Assembly (NCBI RefSeq): GCF_016107685.1
Contig: NZ_JABASY010000007.1
Span: 1 to 64,000 of the forward strand
DNA: 64,000 nucleotides
Direction of reading: 5' to 3'
From: Brevibacterium yomogidense
Lineage (GTDB): Bacteria > Actinomycetota > Actinomycetes > Actinomycetales > Brevibacteriaceae
Below, piece by piece: positions 49,119-57,571 of this stretch; the stretch's first letter is position 1; the number at the start of each line of letters is the position of its first letter. The notes under the pieces were generated by a model. The model had not been told where the DNA came from. It did not search any database and worked only from the letters and a program-made list of their open reading frames with translations. Made by a program: the position numbers and the translations under genes.

Positions 49119-49147
49119 TTGCCGGTAACCGCAAGAGAGACTAAGTT
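49119..49147 (+). promoter_or_regulatory. Possible promoter of the second glycine-rich protein gene
   Basis: TTGCCG (49119-49124) and TAAGTT (49142-49147) with 17 bases between them, about 170 bases before the start. The -35-like hexamer is nearly the same as that ahead of the first gene. By-eye call only. Confidence 0.3.
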
Positions 49148-49318
49148 ACTGCTATCGAACGGCAACGTTGCGTTGCCTCGTATCCTCAGGTCTTAGTGGG
49201 AGAGCGGTCGTCTGGACGCTGGTCGCACCTTCGCGCATGCGCGTTCACTCGGCATTTGCGGGTCGCCCGTGGGCAGGTCGTGACTCCGCTGTGTCCGTCA
49301 TGAGAAGTGAAGGGACCC

Positions 49319-50551
49319 ATGAACAACAACGAGCCTACGAGCGAAAGCTCTTCTGCGGCAACCGGCGCCGGGAGAGTGGTCCGCGGTTCTGGCGGCGGAC
49401 TCAACCGGCGTGTACTCGTCAAGGGGGCAGCGTGGTCGGTTCCCGCCATTACGGTGTCCGCCGCAGCACCGGCGTTTGCGGCATCGTGCGTTGAGGAGGT
49501 CCCCGGAGGGAACGAGGTCCATGCGACCGATACGAACCTGGGCAACGCTCGTGCAGCCCTGAGCGTGCCGGTTCCCGACGGTGCCGGGCGCATGCAGTTC
49601 GAAGTCGTTGGTGGTTCAGGTGGTAGCAACTTCACCGACGGCGCCCGCATCATAGGTGACCTCGCCGTGTCGCCGGGGCAGACCTACTTGTTGGTGGCGG
49701 GGGCCGGCGGCGAGTCCTATGGCCGTCAAGGCCGGGGAGGGAAGTCGCTGTTCGGAAACGGCGGAAACGGTGGCACCGGCCAGAATGTGCGCGGCAGTGG
49801 TGGTGGCGGCGCAAGCACACTTCTCTTGGGGACGACTGTCGCAGGGGCGACGATCGTCGCTGTTGCAGGCGGTGGAGGAGGGTCGCACGCCAATGTGTAC
49901 CCGATTCCGGGCAGCGGGTCGCAGGCCGTGGCCGCGCGTTTCTCGGGAAGCCTGCGCCAGGACACCACGGCAACCTACAACTCCTCGTCAGTTACTGCTT
50001 TCGGTGGTAACGGCAATGGCGGATGGTCCGGAAGCGGGATGGCGGGAGAGACCGGGCTCCTGGGGTGGATGGGCAATCGACCCGACACCGACTCGGCTCC
50101 CACAGCGTCACAGATCCGGCTGATGTCAGGCGGTGGTCGAGGCGGCGGTGCCACAGCGGGGTCACCCGGTGCGGGGGGTCTTCCTCGGTGGGTGAGTGGC
50201 CCTACCGATTTCAGCGTGGACTGGAGCCCTAATGGGTCGCCTGGCTCGGGCCGTAACGGTGGTAACGGAGCCGTCAACGGCACCAGCCCCCAATCGACCA
50301 GTGTGGAAGGTGGAGGGGGTGGCGGATACAGCGGCGGCGGTGGCGGTGCCTCGGCCTTGGCCAACTACACCGGCCCTAAACCGGACATCTATGACGGTCG
50401 CTACGGCATCGCTGCGACCGGTGGCGGAGGGAGCAGCTACGTGAGTGGTACCGTCATCGAATTCGACGCCGGGCTTGACCCTCGTACGCATACAACAGGC
50501 GCCCCTACGGGAAAGATGGGTTACGTGAAGGTGACCTTCTACCGTTGCTGA
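49319..50551 (+). CDS. Tat-exported glycine-rich protein (ALK/LTK-type glycine-rich domain), copy 2
   Basis: A 410-residue paralogue of the protein at 47803-48984. The N-terminus has a Tat signal (GLNRRVLVKGAAWSVPAI, then SAAAPAFAAS). The mature part begins with Cys nearby (SCVEEV) and an MQFEVVGGSGGS strand. It continues through GNGGNGGTGQN, RGSGGGGASTLLLG, VAVAGGGGGSHA, MSGGGRGGGATAGSPGAGG, VEGGGGGGYSGGGGGASA and ATGGGGSSYVSG, and ends VKVTFYRC. Only two Cys occur, at the two ends of the mature chain. GAAGGGA supports ATG 49319 rather than the GTG four codons earlier. No anchor is visible, so it is probably released or held by other surface polymers. Confidence 0.75.
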   Translation: MNNNEPTSESSSAATGAGRVVRGSGGGLNRRVLVKGAAWSVPAITVSAAAPAFAASCVEEVPGGNEVHATDTNLGNARAALSVPVPDGAGRMQFEVVGGSGGSNFTDGARIIGDLAVSPGQTYLLVAGAGGESYGRQGRGGKSLFGNGGNGGTGQNVRGSGGGGASTLLLGTTVAGATIVAVAGGGGGSHANVYPIPGSGSQAVAARFSGSLRQDTTATYNSSSVTAFGGNGNGGWSGSGMAGETGLLGWMGNRPDTDSAPTASQIRLMSGGGRGGGATAGSPGAGGLPRWVSGPTDFSVDWSPNGSPGSGRNGGNGAVNGTSPQSTSVEGGGGGGYSGGGGGASALANYTGPKPDIYDGRYGIAATGGGGSSYVSGTVIEFDAGLDPRTHTTGAPTGKMGYVKVTFYRC

Positions 50552-50601
50552 CCGTGGCTGACTGCTAACGCCATCAGATAAGGGATGAGAGACCGCTGGG
50601 G

Positions 50602-50647
50602 CGGGCGAGTGCAACTCGCCCGTCCCACGCATGTATACACGTGGGAC
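50602..50647 (+). terminator. Double hairpin after glycine-rich gene 2
   Basis: Two adjacent stems: cgggcgagt/actcgcccg (9 bp, 3-nt loop, 50602-50622) and gtcccacg/cgtgggac (8 bp, 10-nt loop, 50622-50647). They lie about 50 bases after the stop and before the purF-side genes. Terminator function is likely but there is no U-tract. Confidence 0.6.
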
Positions 50648-50740
50648 GCGCACGCCCGGATCGCGTGGGGGCAGCAGGTCCTCGCGCATGGCATCTAGAA
50701 TGGTGGGGCACACCGCCGCCCCCGTCCTGAGCAGGAGCCG

Positions 50741-51289
50741 ATGACCGAGGACCCCGATATCCGCATGACCGACGACCTGGACGTCGTCGTCCGCCGCAGC
50801 CCCCGCTACGGCGTCTTCATCCTCGCCGGGATCTTCCTCGGATTCATCGTCGCCGGCATCCTCGTCGTTCTCCCCGTCGACACGTCCGCCCTCACTGCGG
50901 ACTACTCGACCGGCACCGCGATGGCCTTCCTCATGCTCGTGCTCGGGCTCCTGGGCGCAGGACTCGGCGGTGGCGTCGCTCTGATCCTCGACTGGACCAA
51001 CGCACGGAAGGTCCGCACCTACACCGTGCGCGCCGAATACGTCGCACGCAGCACCCCGCGCAACGGGTCCGGTGGCCCGGAGTTCAGCACCAACGGCGAC
51101 CGCGCCCACGACTCGGCCACCGCATCCACCACGGACGCAGCCTCGGACGGGCAGGCGGCCGACACCGCCTCAGAAGACCCGGCCACCGGAAGCGAGCCGG
51201 GAGATCCGTCGACCGGCACCTCGGCGACGGGCACTGAACCGGGCCGGGAGACGGACGATCCGACGGCCTCGGGCGATGTGAAACAATGA
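50741..51289 (+). CDS. Two-helix membrane protein upstream of purF
   Basis: A 182-residue protein: short acidic N-terminus (MTEDPDIRMTDDLDVVVRR), then helices GVFILAGIFLGFIVAGILVV and AMAFLMLVLGLLGAGLGGGV, and a hydrophilic Ser/Thr/Asp/Glu-rich tail of about 85 residues on the cytoplasmic side. Short proteins of this type precede purF in many Micrococcales and have no known function. AGGAG four bases before the ATG sets the start. It ends four bases before the purF GTG, so the two are probably co-transcribed. Confidence 0.75.
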   Translation: MTEDPDIRMTDDLDVVVRRSPRYGVFILAGIFLGFIVAGILVVLPVDTSALTADYSTGTAMAFLMLVLGLLGAGLGGGVALILDWTNARKVRTYTVRAEYVARSTPRNGSGGPEFSTNGDRAHDSATASTTDAASDGQAADTASEDPATGSEPGDPSTGTSATGTEPGRETDDPTASGDVKQ

Positions 51290-51293
51290 ACCT

Positions 51294-52835
51294 GTGCCCG
51301 CAGTGAACCTGTCCCGCGCGGAGCGCTTCGCGCCCGCCACCACGGACCCCCAGACGGACCCCTCTGAAGCCCCAGCCGAACCCCCCTTCGACACCCCTCC
51401 CGGCGAGGAGTGCGGCGTGTTCGGCGTCTGGGCCCCCGGCGAAGAAGTCGCCCGCCTCACCTACTTCGGCCTCTACGCCCTGCAGCACCGCGGCCAGGAG
51501 TCCGCCGGCATCGCCGCGAGCAACGGCCAGCAGATCCTCGTCTACCGGGACATGGGCCTCGTCTCCTCCATCTTCAAGGAGACCGACCTCGAAACCCTCC
51601 CCGGCCACATCGCCGTCGGCCACACCCGCTACTCGACGACCGGCGCGTCCTCGTGGGAGAACGCACAGCCCACCCTGGGCCCCACCCCGTTCGGCACGCT
51701 CGCACTCGCCCACAACGGGAACCTCACGAACGTCGAGACCCTCGAAGCGATCGCGGACGAATACCGCGCCGACCACCAGCACACCGTCGCGCAGGCCACC
51801 AACAAGACGCTGCGGACGCGCGGCCACCGGGACTCGTCGAACGACACCTCCCTCATCACCGAACTCTTCGGGTCGTCGGCCAAGGAATCACTCCACGACG
51901 CGGCGATGAGCCTGCTGCCCAAGCTCGACGGCGCCTTCAGCCTCGTCTTCATGGACGAGGGCACCCTCTACGCCGCCCGCGACCGCCACGGCGTGCGCCC
52001 CCTGGCACTGGGCCGGCTGGAGCGCGGCTGGGTCGTCGCCTCGGAGACCGCCGCACTGGACATCGTGGGCGCCACCTTCGTCCGCGAAGTCGACCCCGGT
52101 GAACTCATCGCCATCGACGAGCAGGGCCTGCGCTCCGAACGGTTCGCGGAGCCGGACCCCAAGACCTGCGTCTTCGAGTACGTCTACGTCGCACGTCCTG
52201 ACAGCATCATCGCCGGGCGGACAGTCCACGCCGCCCGCGCGGAGATGGGCCGCGCCCTGGCCCGCGAGCACCCCGTGGAGGCGGACATGGTCATCGCGAC
52301 CCCGGCCTCCGGCGTGCCGGCCGCCGTCGGCTACGCGGAGGAATCCGGCATCCCCTACGGCCAGGGACTCATGAAGAACGCCTACGTGGGCCGCACCTTC
52401 ATCCAGCCCACGCAGTCGCTGCGCCAGCTGGGCATCCGCCTCAAGCTCAACCCGCTGCGCGAGAACATCGAGGGCAAGCGCCTGGTCGTCGTCGACGACT
52501 CCATCGTCCGCGGCAACACGCAGCGCGCCATCGTCAAGATGCTCCGCGCGGCCGGCGCGAAGGAGGTCCACGTGCGGATCTCCTCCCCTCCGGTCAAGTG
52601 GCCCTGCTTCTACGGCATCGACTTCGCGACCCGCGCCGAACTCATCGCCAACGGCCTGGGCGTCGACGAGGTGTGCCAGAATCTGGGCGCCGATTCGCTG
52701 GGCTACATCTCCCTGGACGGCATGATCGCCGCCACCCGCCAGCCCGCGGAAGGGCTGTGCTCCGCATGCTTCTCAGGCAAGTACCCGATCCCCGTCGAGG
52801 GGCCCGGAATGGAACTCACACACACGAGGTCATGA
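51294..52835 (+). CDS. purF: Amidophosphoribosyltransferase
   Basis: A 513-residue enzyme for the first committed step of purine synthesis (PRPP plus glutamine to phosphoribosylamine). The N-terminal nucleophile is Cys40 in EECGVFGVWAPGEE, so residues 1-39 would be a propeptide removed on maturation. Further landmarks are YALQHRGQESAGI, VGHTRYSTTG, LAHNGNLTNVE, the PRPP loop LVVVDDSIVRGNTQRAI and the C-terminal GLCSACFSGKYPIPV. The start is GTG 51294. purM follows after three bases, so purF-purM form an operon, with the small membrane-protein gene in front. Confidence 0.95.
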   Translation: MPAVNLSRAERFAPATTDPQTDPSEAPAEPPFDTPPGEECGVFGVWAPGEEVARLTYFGLYALQHRGQESAGIAASNGQQILVYRDMGLVSSIFKETDLETLPGHIAVGHTRYSTTGASSWENAQPTLGPTPFGTLALAHNGNLTNVETLEAIADEYRADHQHTVAQATNKTLRTRGHRDSSNDTSLITELFGSSAKESLHDAAMSLLPKLDGAFSLVFMDEGTLYAARDRHGVRPLALGRLERGWVVASETAALDIVGATFVREVDPGELIAIDEQGLRSERFAEPDPKTCVFEYVYVARPDSIIAGRTVHAARAEMGRALAREHPVEADMVIATPASGVPAAVGYAEESGIPYGQGLMKNAYVGRTFIQPTQSLRQLGIRLKLNPLRENIEGKRLVVVDDSIVRGNTQRAIVKMLRAAGAKEVHVRISSPPVKWPCFYGIDFATRAELIANGLGVDEVCQNLGADSLGYISLDGMIAATRQPAEGLCSACFSGKYPIPVEGPGMELTHTRS

Positions 52836-52838
52836 CAC

Positions 52839-53942
52839 ATGAAGGCTGACGACGCACGCACCAGTGGAACCACCTACGCCGCCGCCGGCGTCGACGTGGA
52901 GGCAGGTGACCGCGCCGTCGAACTCATGAAGGCCGCGGTCGCGACCACCCACGGGCCCGAGGTCGTGGGCGGGTTCGGCGGGTTCGCCGGCCTCTTCGAC
53001 GCCCGGGCTCTCAAGGACTACCGCCACCCGCAGCTCGCGACGTCCACGGACGGTGTGGGCACGAAGGTGGCGCTCGCGCAGCAGCTGGACATCCACGACA
53101 CGATCGGCCACGACCTCGTGGGCATGGTGGTCGACGACATCGTCGTCATCGGTGCGAAGCCGCTGTTCATGACCGACTACATCGCGTGCGGCAAGGTCGT
53201 GCCGGAACGGATCGCCGCGATCGTCCGCGGCATCGCCGAGGCCTGCGCGAGCGCGGGCGTCGCCCTGGTGGGTGGGGAGACCGCCGAACACCCCGGGCTG
53301 CTGGGCGTCGACGAGTACGACGTCGCCGGTGCCGCCACCGGTGTGGTGGAGGCCGACGAGGTCCTGGGCGCCCACCGCGTGCAGGTGGGCGACGCACTCG
53401 TGGGACTGCCGGCATCGGGCCTGCACTCCAACGGCTACTCCCTGGTGCGTCGGATCATCGCGGACGCGGGCTGGTCGCTGGACCGCGAGGTCGAGGAGTT
53501 CGGTCGGACCCTGGGCGAGGAGGTCCTCACCCCCACACGCGTCTACACCGGCCCGCTGCTGGCGCTCATCGCAGAGCTGCCCGGTGCGGTCCATTCGATC
53601 TCCCACGTGACGGGCGGGGGGCTGAGCGCGAACGTCGCCCGGATCCTGCCGCAGGGCACCGTGGGCGTCATGCGCCGGTCGTCCTGGACGGTCCCGCCCG
53701 TCTTCGACGTGCTGGGCGACCTGGGCGGAGTGCCGCAGCTGGACCGTGAGCGCACCTGGAACCAGGGCGTGGGCATGGTGCTGTCCGTCGCGGCCGACCG
53801 CGTGGACGACGTGCTGCGCGCCTACCCCGGAGCGTGGGTGCTGGGCGACGTGGTGGCCGACGACTCCACCCACAGCGGTGCGGACGCCTACGTCCAGGGA
53901 GCCAAGGGTGTGGACGCGGGAGCCGCGATCCTCATCGACTGA
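52839..53942 (+). CDS. purM: Phosphoribosylformylglycinamidine cyclo-ligase (AIR synthetase)
   Basis: A 367-residue PurM, converting FGAM to AIR with ATP. Visible: TTYAAAGVDVEAGDRAVELM, VGGFGGFAGLFD, LATSTDGVGTKVALAQQLD (ATP/phosphate binding), IGHDLVGMVVDDIVV, LVGGETAEHPG and VGLPASGLHSNGYSLVR. It is a homologue of PurL's ATPase halves. The stop is followed by a bidirectional hairpin and then by DUF3073 in the opposite orientation, the arrangement found in other actinobacteria. Confidence 0.95.
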   Translation: MKADDARTSGTTYAAAGVDVEAGDRAVELMKAAVATTHGPEVVGGFGGFAGLFDARALKDYRHPQLATSTDGVGTKVALAQQLDIHDTIGHDLVGMVVDDIVVIGAKPLFMTDYIACGKVVPERIAAIVRGIAEACASAGVALVGGETAEHPGLLGVDEYDVAGAATGVVEADEVLGAHRVQVGDALVGLPASGLHSNGYSLVRRIIADAGWSLDREVEEFGRTLGEEVLTPTRVYTGPLLALIAELPGAVHSISHVTGGGLSANVARILPQGTVGVMRRSSWTVPPVFDVLGDLGGVPQLDRERTWNQGVGMVLSVAADRVDDVLRAYPGAWVLGDVVADDSTHSGADAYVQGAKGVDAGAAILID

Positions 53943-53983
53943 CTGCGTGACCCGGGGCGGCGCTGGCGTCGTCTCTGGGATTG

Positions 53984-54028
53984 CAGAAGGGGCGGGGAAG
54001 ACCGGTGTGGTCTTCCCCGCCCCTTCTG
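53984..54028. terminator. Bidirectional terminator between purM and DUF3073
   Basis: A perfect 20-bp stem (cagaaggggcggggaagacc and its complement) with a 5-nt loop, midway between convergent stops. Because the genes face each other, it could serve both transcripts. Confidence 0.88.
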
Positions 54029-54050
54029 TCAGAACAGGACGTACTGTCCG

Positions 54051-54257
54051 TCAGCGAGCGTCCTCGCTGTCGTCGTCATCGTCGAAGTCGTTGTACTTGT
54101 CTGCGTAGGCAGAGTAGTCGTCCTCACCGTCATATTCCGACACTGCGGACTGTCCCCCCAGCTCTCGCTGGAGTGCGGTGAGGTCCGTCTCCGGGCTGTA
54201 GTACTTGAGCTTTCGAGCGACCTTGATCTGCTTCGCCTTGGCGCGACCGCGACCCAC
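54051..54257 (-). CDS. DUF3073 family protein
   Basis: A 68-residue protein. The basic start (VGRGRAKAKQIKVARKLKYY) and the SPETDLTALQREL segment are the DUF3073 signature; the second half is very acidic (DGEDDYSAY..YNDFDDDDDSEDAR). GGAGGGGG eight bases before GTG 54257 fixes the start at the family's usual position. A longer frame to 54320 is unsupported. A nucleic-acid- or ribosome-related role is often guessed from the basic start, but nothing is established. It is convergent with purM. Confidence 0.88.
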   Translation of the reverse strand: MGRGRAKAKQIKVARKLKYYSPETDLTALQRELGGQSAVSEYDGEDDYSAYADKYNDFDDDDDSEDAR

Positions 54258-54471
54258 TGGCCTGACCCCCTCCGTGCTCATCCAGGGCGGGTGACACGAG
54301 GTCCCTGGTCCGTCTTCCATCGTTCTGCGCAGTATCTTACCTCTTTGGCGTATCGCTAGCCATTCCGGGGGGCCACTCAGGCCGGACGCATGTGGGACGA
54401 GTCCGTATCCTGGACGCTGTTTCGGACGTGTGTCCTCGCGGGCTCCCGCTCACGCGGATAAGCTGGTGTCC

Positions 54472-55290
54472 ATGTCTTTCACCCGTCCGTACGAACTGTT
54501 CCTGCGCGTGTTCGAGCCGCTCGCAGCGCACCCTCGGTGGCAGGGCGGCGGTACCGATGCGAACCGGGACCGGATCGAATCCGCCCTGCGGGAGGATGCG
54601 GACCAGCGGCTGCTCGTCCTGCCTCCCGCTCCGATGCCTCCGGCGACTCCCAGCATGCGCATGCTCCTGCCGGCCTCCCAGACTTCCGATGGGATCGACC
54701 GGGTATGGCCCGTCCAGCAGGACGTGCTGTCGTGGAGCGCGATCCGGGAGCTCGAGGAGTCGGTCCCCACATCGCTGCTGGACCCTCTGGTGCCTCGCAG
54801 CGTCCGCCGTGAAGCATCCATGGAGCGGATGGACTGGCTGCGCCGCGAGGACGGAGACCTCATGTACACGCAGGTCTCCTGCTGGCGGGTCCCCTTCCAG
54901 TGGTGGCTCGCCTTCGACGAGACGGTCGACCAGGTCATCGAGGAGGAGCAGGACGACGGTTCCGTCCGCATCCGCGTGCGCGCGGAGATCATGAGCGCTT
55001 CCGCCCGGGCCGACTGGGCGCGCGACGTCCTCGCAGCCACCACGCCGTCCGACGGGCCTGCCGCCGTTGCGGCCGAGTTCGCCGAATGGCTGGACAGCTT
55101 CGACTTCAACTCGATCCTCGAACTGGACCTGGGCGGCATGTCCGCCTACCACTGGGAGAGCGACATGCGTCACCGGCTCGAGGACTCCCTGGACGCGCTC
55201 GCCGATTCGGATGTCGAGCGCGCGACCGAGGCCTTCGCCGCCTACATGCACACGGTCGACACACAGCGCCTCGGCGCGCGCGTGAACTGA
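54472..55290 (+). CDS. Conserved actinobacterial protein of unknown function
   Basis: A 272-residue soluble protein that I do not recognise. The sequence begins SFTRPYELFLRVFEPLAAHP and has RLLVLPPAPMPPATPSMRML, LSWSAIRELEESVPTSLLDP, CWRVPFQWWLAFDETVDQ and a helical C-terminus (SDVERATEAFAAYMHTVDTQ). Overall acidic, with no signal peptide or membrane helix. The start is uncertain between ATG 54472 and GTG 54466; there is no clear Shine-Dalgarno. The MFS gene begins one base after its stop, so the two are likely co-transcribed. Confidence 0.6.
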   Translation: MSFTRPYELFLRVFEPLAAHPRWQGGGTDANRDRIESALREDADQRLLVLPPAPMPPATPSMRMLLPASQTSDGIDRVWPVQQDVLSWSAIRELEESVPTSLLDPLVPRSVRREASMERMDWLRREDGDLMYTQVSCWRVPFQWWLAFDETVDQVIEEEQDDGSVRIRVRAEIMSASARADWARDVLAATTPSDGPAAVAAEFAEWLDSFDFNSILELDLGGMSAYHWESDMRHRLEDSLDALADSDVERATEAFAAYMHTVDTQRLGARVN

Positions 55291-55291
55291 C

Positions 55292-56680
55292 GTGGGCGGT
55301 CGACCGCACGTCTGGCTGTGGCTGCTGGTCGGTACCGCGATCCTCACGCAGACGACCCTCAACCTGGTCCGCCCCACGGTCAGCTACCAGCTGCTGGGGA
55401 TGGGGGCTGACGCCGGGGCCGTCGGCCTGGTGACCTCCGCGTACGCGCTGTTGCCCCTCGTCCTCGTCATGTGGCTGGGGAGGCTCACGGAGCGGACGCC
55501 CCGCCTCTCCGCACTCATCGCCGTCGGCGCGGTGGTCTTCGCCGCATCCTGCCTGCTGCTGGCCTACGCCACGACGATCGTCGTGGTTGCGATCGGTTCC
55601 GTCGTCCTGGGTGTCGCCCACATCGTCTTCACCATCGCGGGGCAGGCGTCCATCGCCCGGTACATGCCGCCGGAGGACCTGGACCGGGGATTCGGCTGGT
55701 TCACCGCCGGCTACGCGGTGGGGCAGCTGCTGGGCCCGCTGCTGGGCGGACTCATGCTGGGCAGCGACACGGACCTCGACGCGCGCACCACGGCGATCCG
55801 CACCACTATGCTCGTGGGGGCCGCCGTGTCACTCGTCGCGCTCCCCGTCATCGCGCCCCTGGTCTTCGGCTTCGCCCGCCCCTATCGCGACGGCGCGGGC
55901 AGGGCCGAAGCCCCACAGGACGACGTGCCGGAGGCCGGTGTACCGGACGGCGGTGTCTCGGAGGACGGCGTTCCTGAGGCGGGCAGCTCGGACGGGGGTG
56001 CCGCGGAAGGAGGCGTCACAGAAGTCGGTGTCTCGCACAGGGGAGGGGCGGGCGGACCGGAGGGGGCCTCGGCGACGGAGGGGTCACCCGTCGGCAAGCC
56101 GACGATGCTCCGCATCCTGCGGCTGCCCACGATCCCCTCCCACATGATCGCGTCCCTGGCGCTGCTCACGATGGCCGACCTCCTCATCGCGTTCCTCCCG
56201 GTCGTGGGGGAGCGGCACGGTGTCGCCCCGGTGTGGGTGGGAGTCTTCCTCGCGGTGCGGGCGGGTGCGACGATCGCGTCGCGGATCTGCCTGCCGTGGC
56301 TGTCCGCCCGGTACCGCCGCAGCGACCTCGTGATCGTGAGCCTGCTGGGCGCCGGCGTCACGATCGTCGCAACACCGTCGACCCTCACGTGGCCCGTGGT
56401 GACGATCATCCTCATGGCCGTGGGCGGATTCTTCCTGGGCCTGGGCCAACCGCTCACCATGACACTGGTCGTCCAGTCCGTGCCCACCGCGTGGCGCAGC
56501 ACCGCCTTGGCCGTCCGCCTCATGGGCAACCGGATGGGACAGGTCGTCATACCGCTGGCCGCCGGCGGGATCGCGTGGGCCGTGGGGCCTGCCGGGGCGA
56601 TCTGGTTCGCATCCCTGCTGCTCGTGGTGAGCGGCGCGGAGAAGTCACTGCACCGGCGCGCAGGCGGATTCCGCCGATAG
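55292..56680 (+). CDS. MFS transporter with a degenerate repeat in the central loop
   Basis: A 462-residue major facilitator with about 12 membrane helices; TERTPRLSALIAVGA carries the basic loop after helix 2. The central cytoplasmic loop (about residues 200-270) is unusually long and built of degenerate repeats of roughly 8 residues rich in Gly, Glu, Asp and Ser (VPDGGVSEDGVPEAG, AAEGGVTEVGVS). The substrate is unknown; drug or metabolite efflux is a guess from the family. The start is GTG 55292, one base after the preceding stop. It converges on aqpZ with an 88-bp gap that shows no strong hairpin. Confidence 0.8.
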   Translation: MGGRPHVWLWLLVGTAILTQTTLNLVRPTVSYQLLGMGADAGAVGLVTSAYALLPLVLVMWLGRLTERTPRLSALIAVGAVVFAASCLLLAYATTIVVVAIGSVVLGVAHIVFTIAGQASIARYMPPEDLDRGFGWFTAGYAVGQLLGPLLGGLMLGSDTDLDARTTAIRTTMLVGAAVSLVALPVIAPLVFGFARPYRDGAGRAEAPQDDVPEAGVPDGGVSEDGVPEAGSSDGGAAEGGVTEVGVSHRGGAGGPEGASATEGSPVGKPTMLRILRLPTIPSHMIASLALLTMADLLIAFLPVVGERHGVAPVWVGVFLAVRAGATIASRICLPWLSARYRRSDLVIVSLLGAGVTIVATPSTLTWPVVTIILMAVGGFFLGLGQPLTMTLVVQSVPTAWRSTALAVRLMGNRMGQVVIPLAAGGIAWAVGPAGAIWFASLLLVVSGAEKSLHRRAGGFRR

Positions 56681-56768
56681 CGACGGAGTTCACAGCCGAC
56701 TGACCGGCGACGCCACGGGGATGAGCAGTAGGCCGCTCAGTCTTCCTGTGCCCTGATAGCGAGCGGGG

Positions 56769-57509
56769 TCAGTCCTTCGCGGCGGTGAGCGTCTTGTAGC
56801 TGAGTCCCGCGATCGCGGCGCCGATCAGCGGGGCGACGATGAAGAGCCACACCTGCCCCAGTGCCGCGGGGTTGTAGAAGGCGACGGCAAGTGACCGTGC
56901 CGGGTTCACCGACGTGTTCGTCACCGGGATCGCGATGAGGTGGATGATCGTCAGCGTGAGGCCGATCGCCAGCGGCGCGAAACCAGCAGGCGCCCCCTTG
57001 TCGGTGGTGCCGAGGATGACCCACAGGAAGATCGCGGTGAGGACGACCTCGAGCACCAGACAGGCGAGCAGGCCGTAGCCGCCCGGCGACAGATCGCCGA
57101 ACCCGTTGGTGGCGAAGGAGCCTGCTGCGGACGGGTCGATCGCGAACCCGTCCTGTCCACTTGCGACGATGTAGAGCACGGTCGCCGCGACCGCACCGCC
57201 GACGACCTGGATGCCCATGTAGGGGGCGACGGCCTTCGCCTCGATGCGCCCCGCGCACAGGGCACCCAATGTCACCGCCGGGTTGAAGTGGCCGCCGGAG
57301 ATGTGGCCCAGCGCGTACGCACCCGTGACCACCGTGAGACCGAACGCCAGGGCGACGCCCAGGAAGCCGATGCCCATCTGGATGCCGTCACCATCGACGA
57401 CCTTCGCCGCGAGCACCGCGGAGCCGCAGCCGCCGAACACCAGCCAGAACGTGCCGATGAACTCCGCCCAGAGGCGGGCGCGCATGGGGATGGGCGGTGC
57501 AGCGGTCAT
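56769..57509 (-). CDS. aqpZ: Aquaporin Z-type water channel
   Basis: A 246-residue MIP-family channel with six helices. The two half-helix signatures are [15 protein letters not shown] (first NPA) and [14 protein letters not shown] (second NPA), with [14 protein letters not shown] in helix 1. The selectivity region (a His in HLIAIPVTN and the Arg after the second NPA) matches water-specific AqpZ rather than glycerol facilitators. GGAGGA seven bases before ATG 57509 confirms the start. It probably helps with osmotic adjustment. Confidence 0.92.
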   Translation of the reverse strand: MTAAPPIPMRARLWAEFIGTFWLVFGGCGSAVLAAKVVDGDGIQMGIGFLGVALAFGLTVVTGAYALGHISGGHFNPAVTLGALCAGRIEAKAVAPYMGIQVVGGAVAATVLYIVASGQDGFAIDPSAAGSFATNGFGDLSPGGYGLLACLVLEVVLTAIFLWVILGTTDKGAPAGFAPLAIGLTLTIIHLIAIPVTNTSVNPARSLAVAFYNPAALGQVWLFIVAPLIGAAIAGLSYKTLTAAKD

Positions 57510-57571
57510 GGAGTCCTCCGGAATGCGAATGGCTAGTGCGGATCAAGAGTACTCCGGAAAGCGAGAGGAGG

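Larger units (their letters stand above)
48985..49318. other. Intergenic region between the two glycine-rich genes
   Basis: 334 bases without a gene. It holds the terminator of the first gene (49010-49043), a possible promoter (49119-49147) and a 10-bp palindrome gcaacgttgc at 49162-49171. The palindrome sits inside a wider ggcaac/gttgcc inverted repeat (49161-49177) that could be an operator. Confidence 0.5.
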
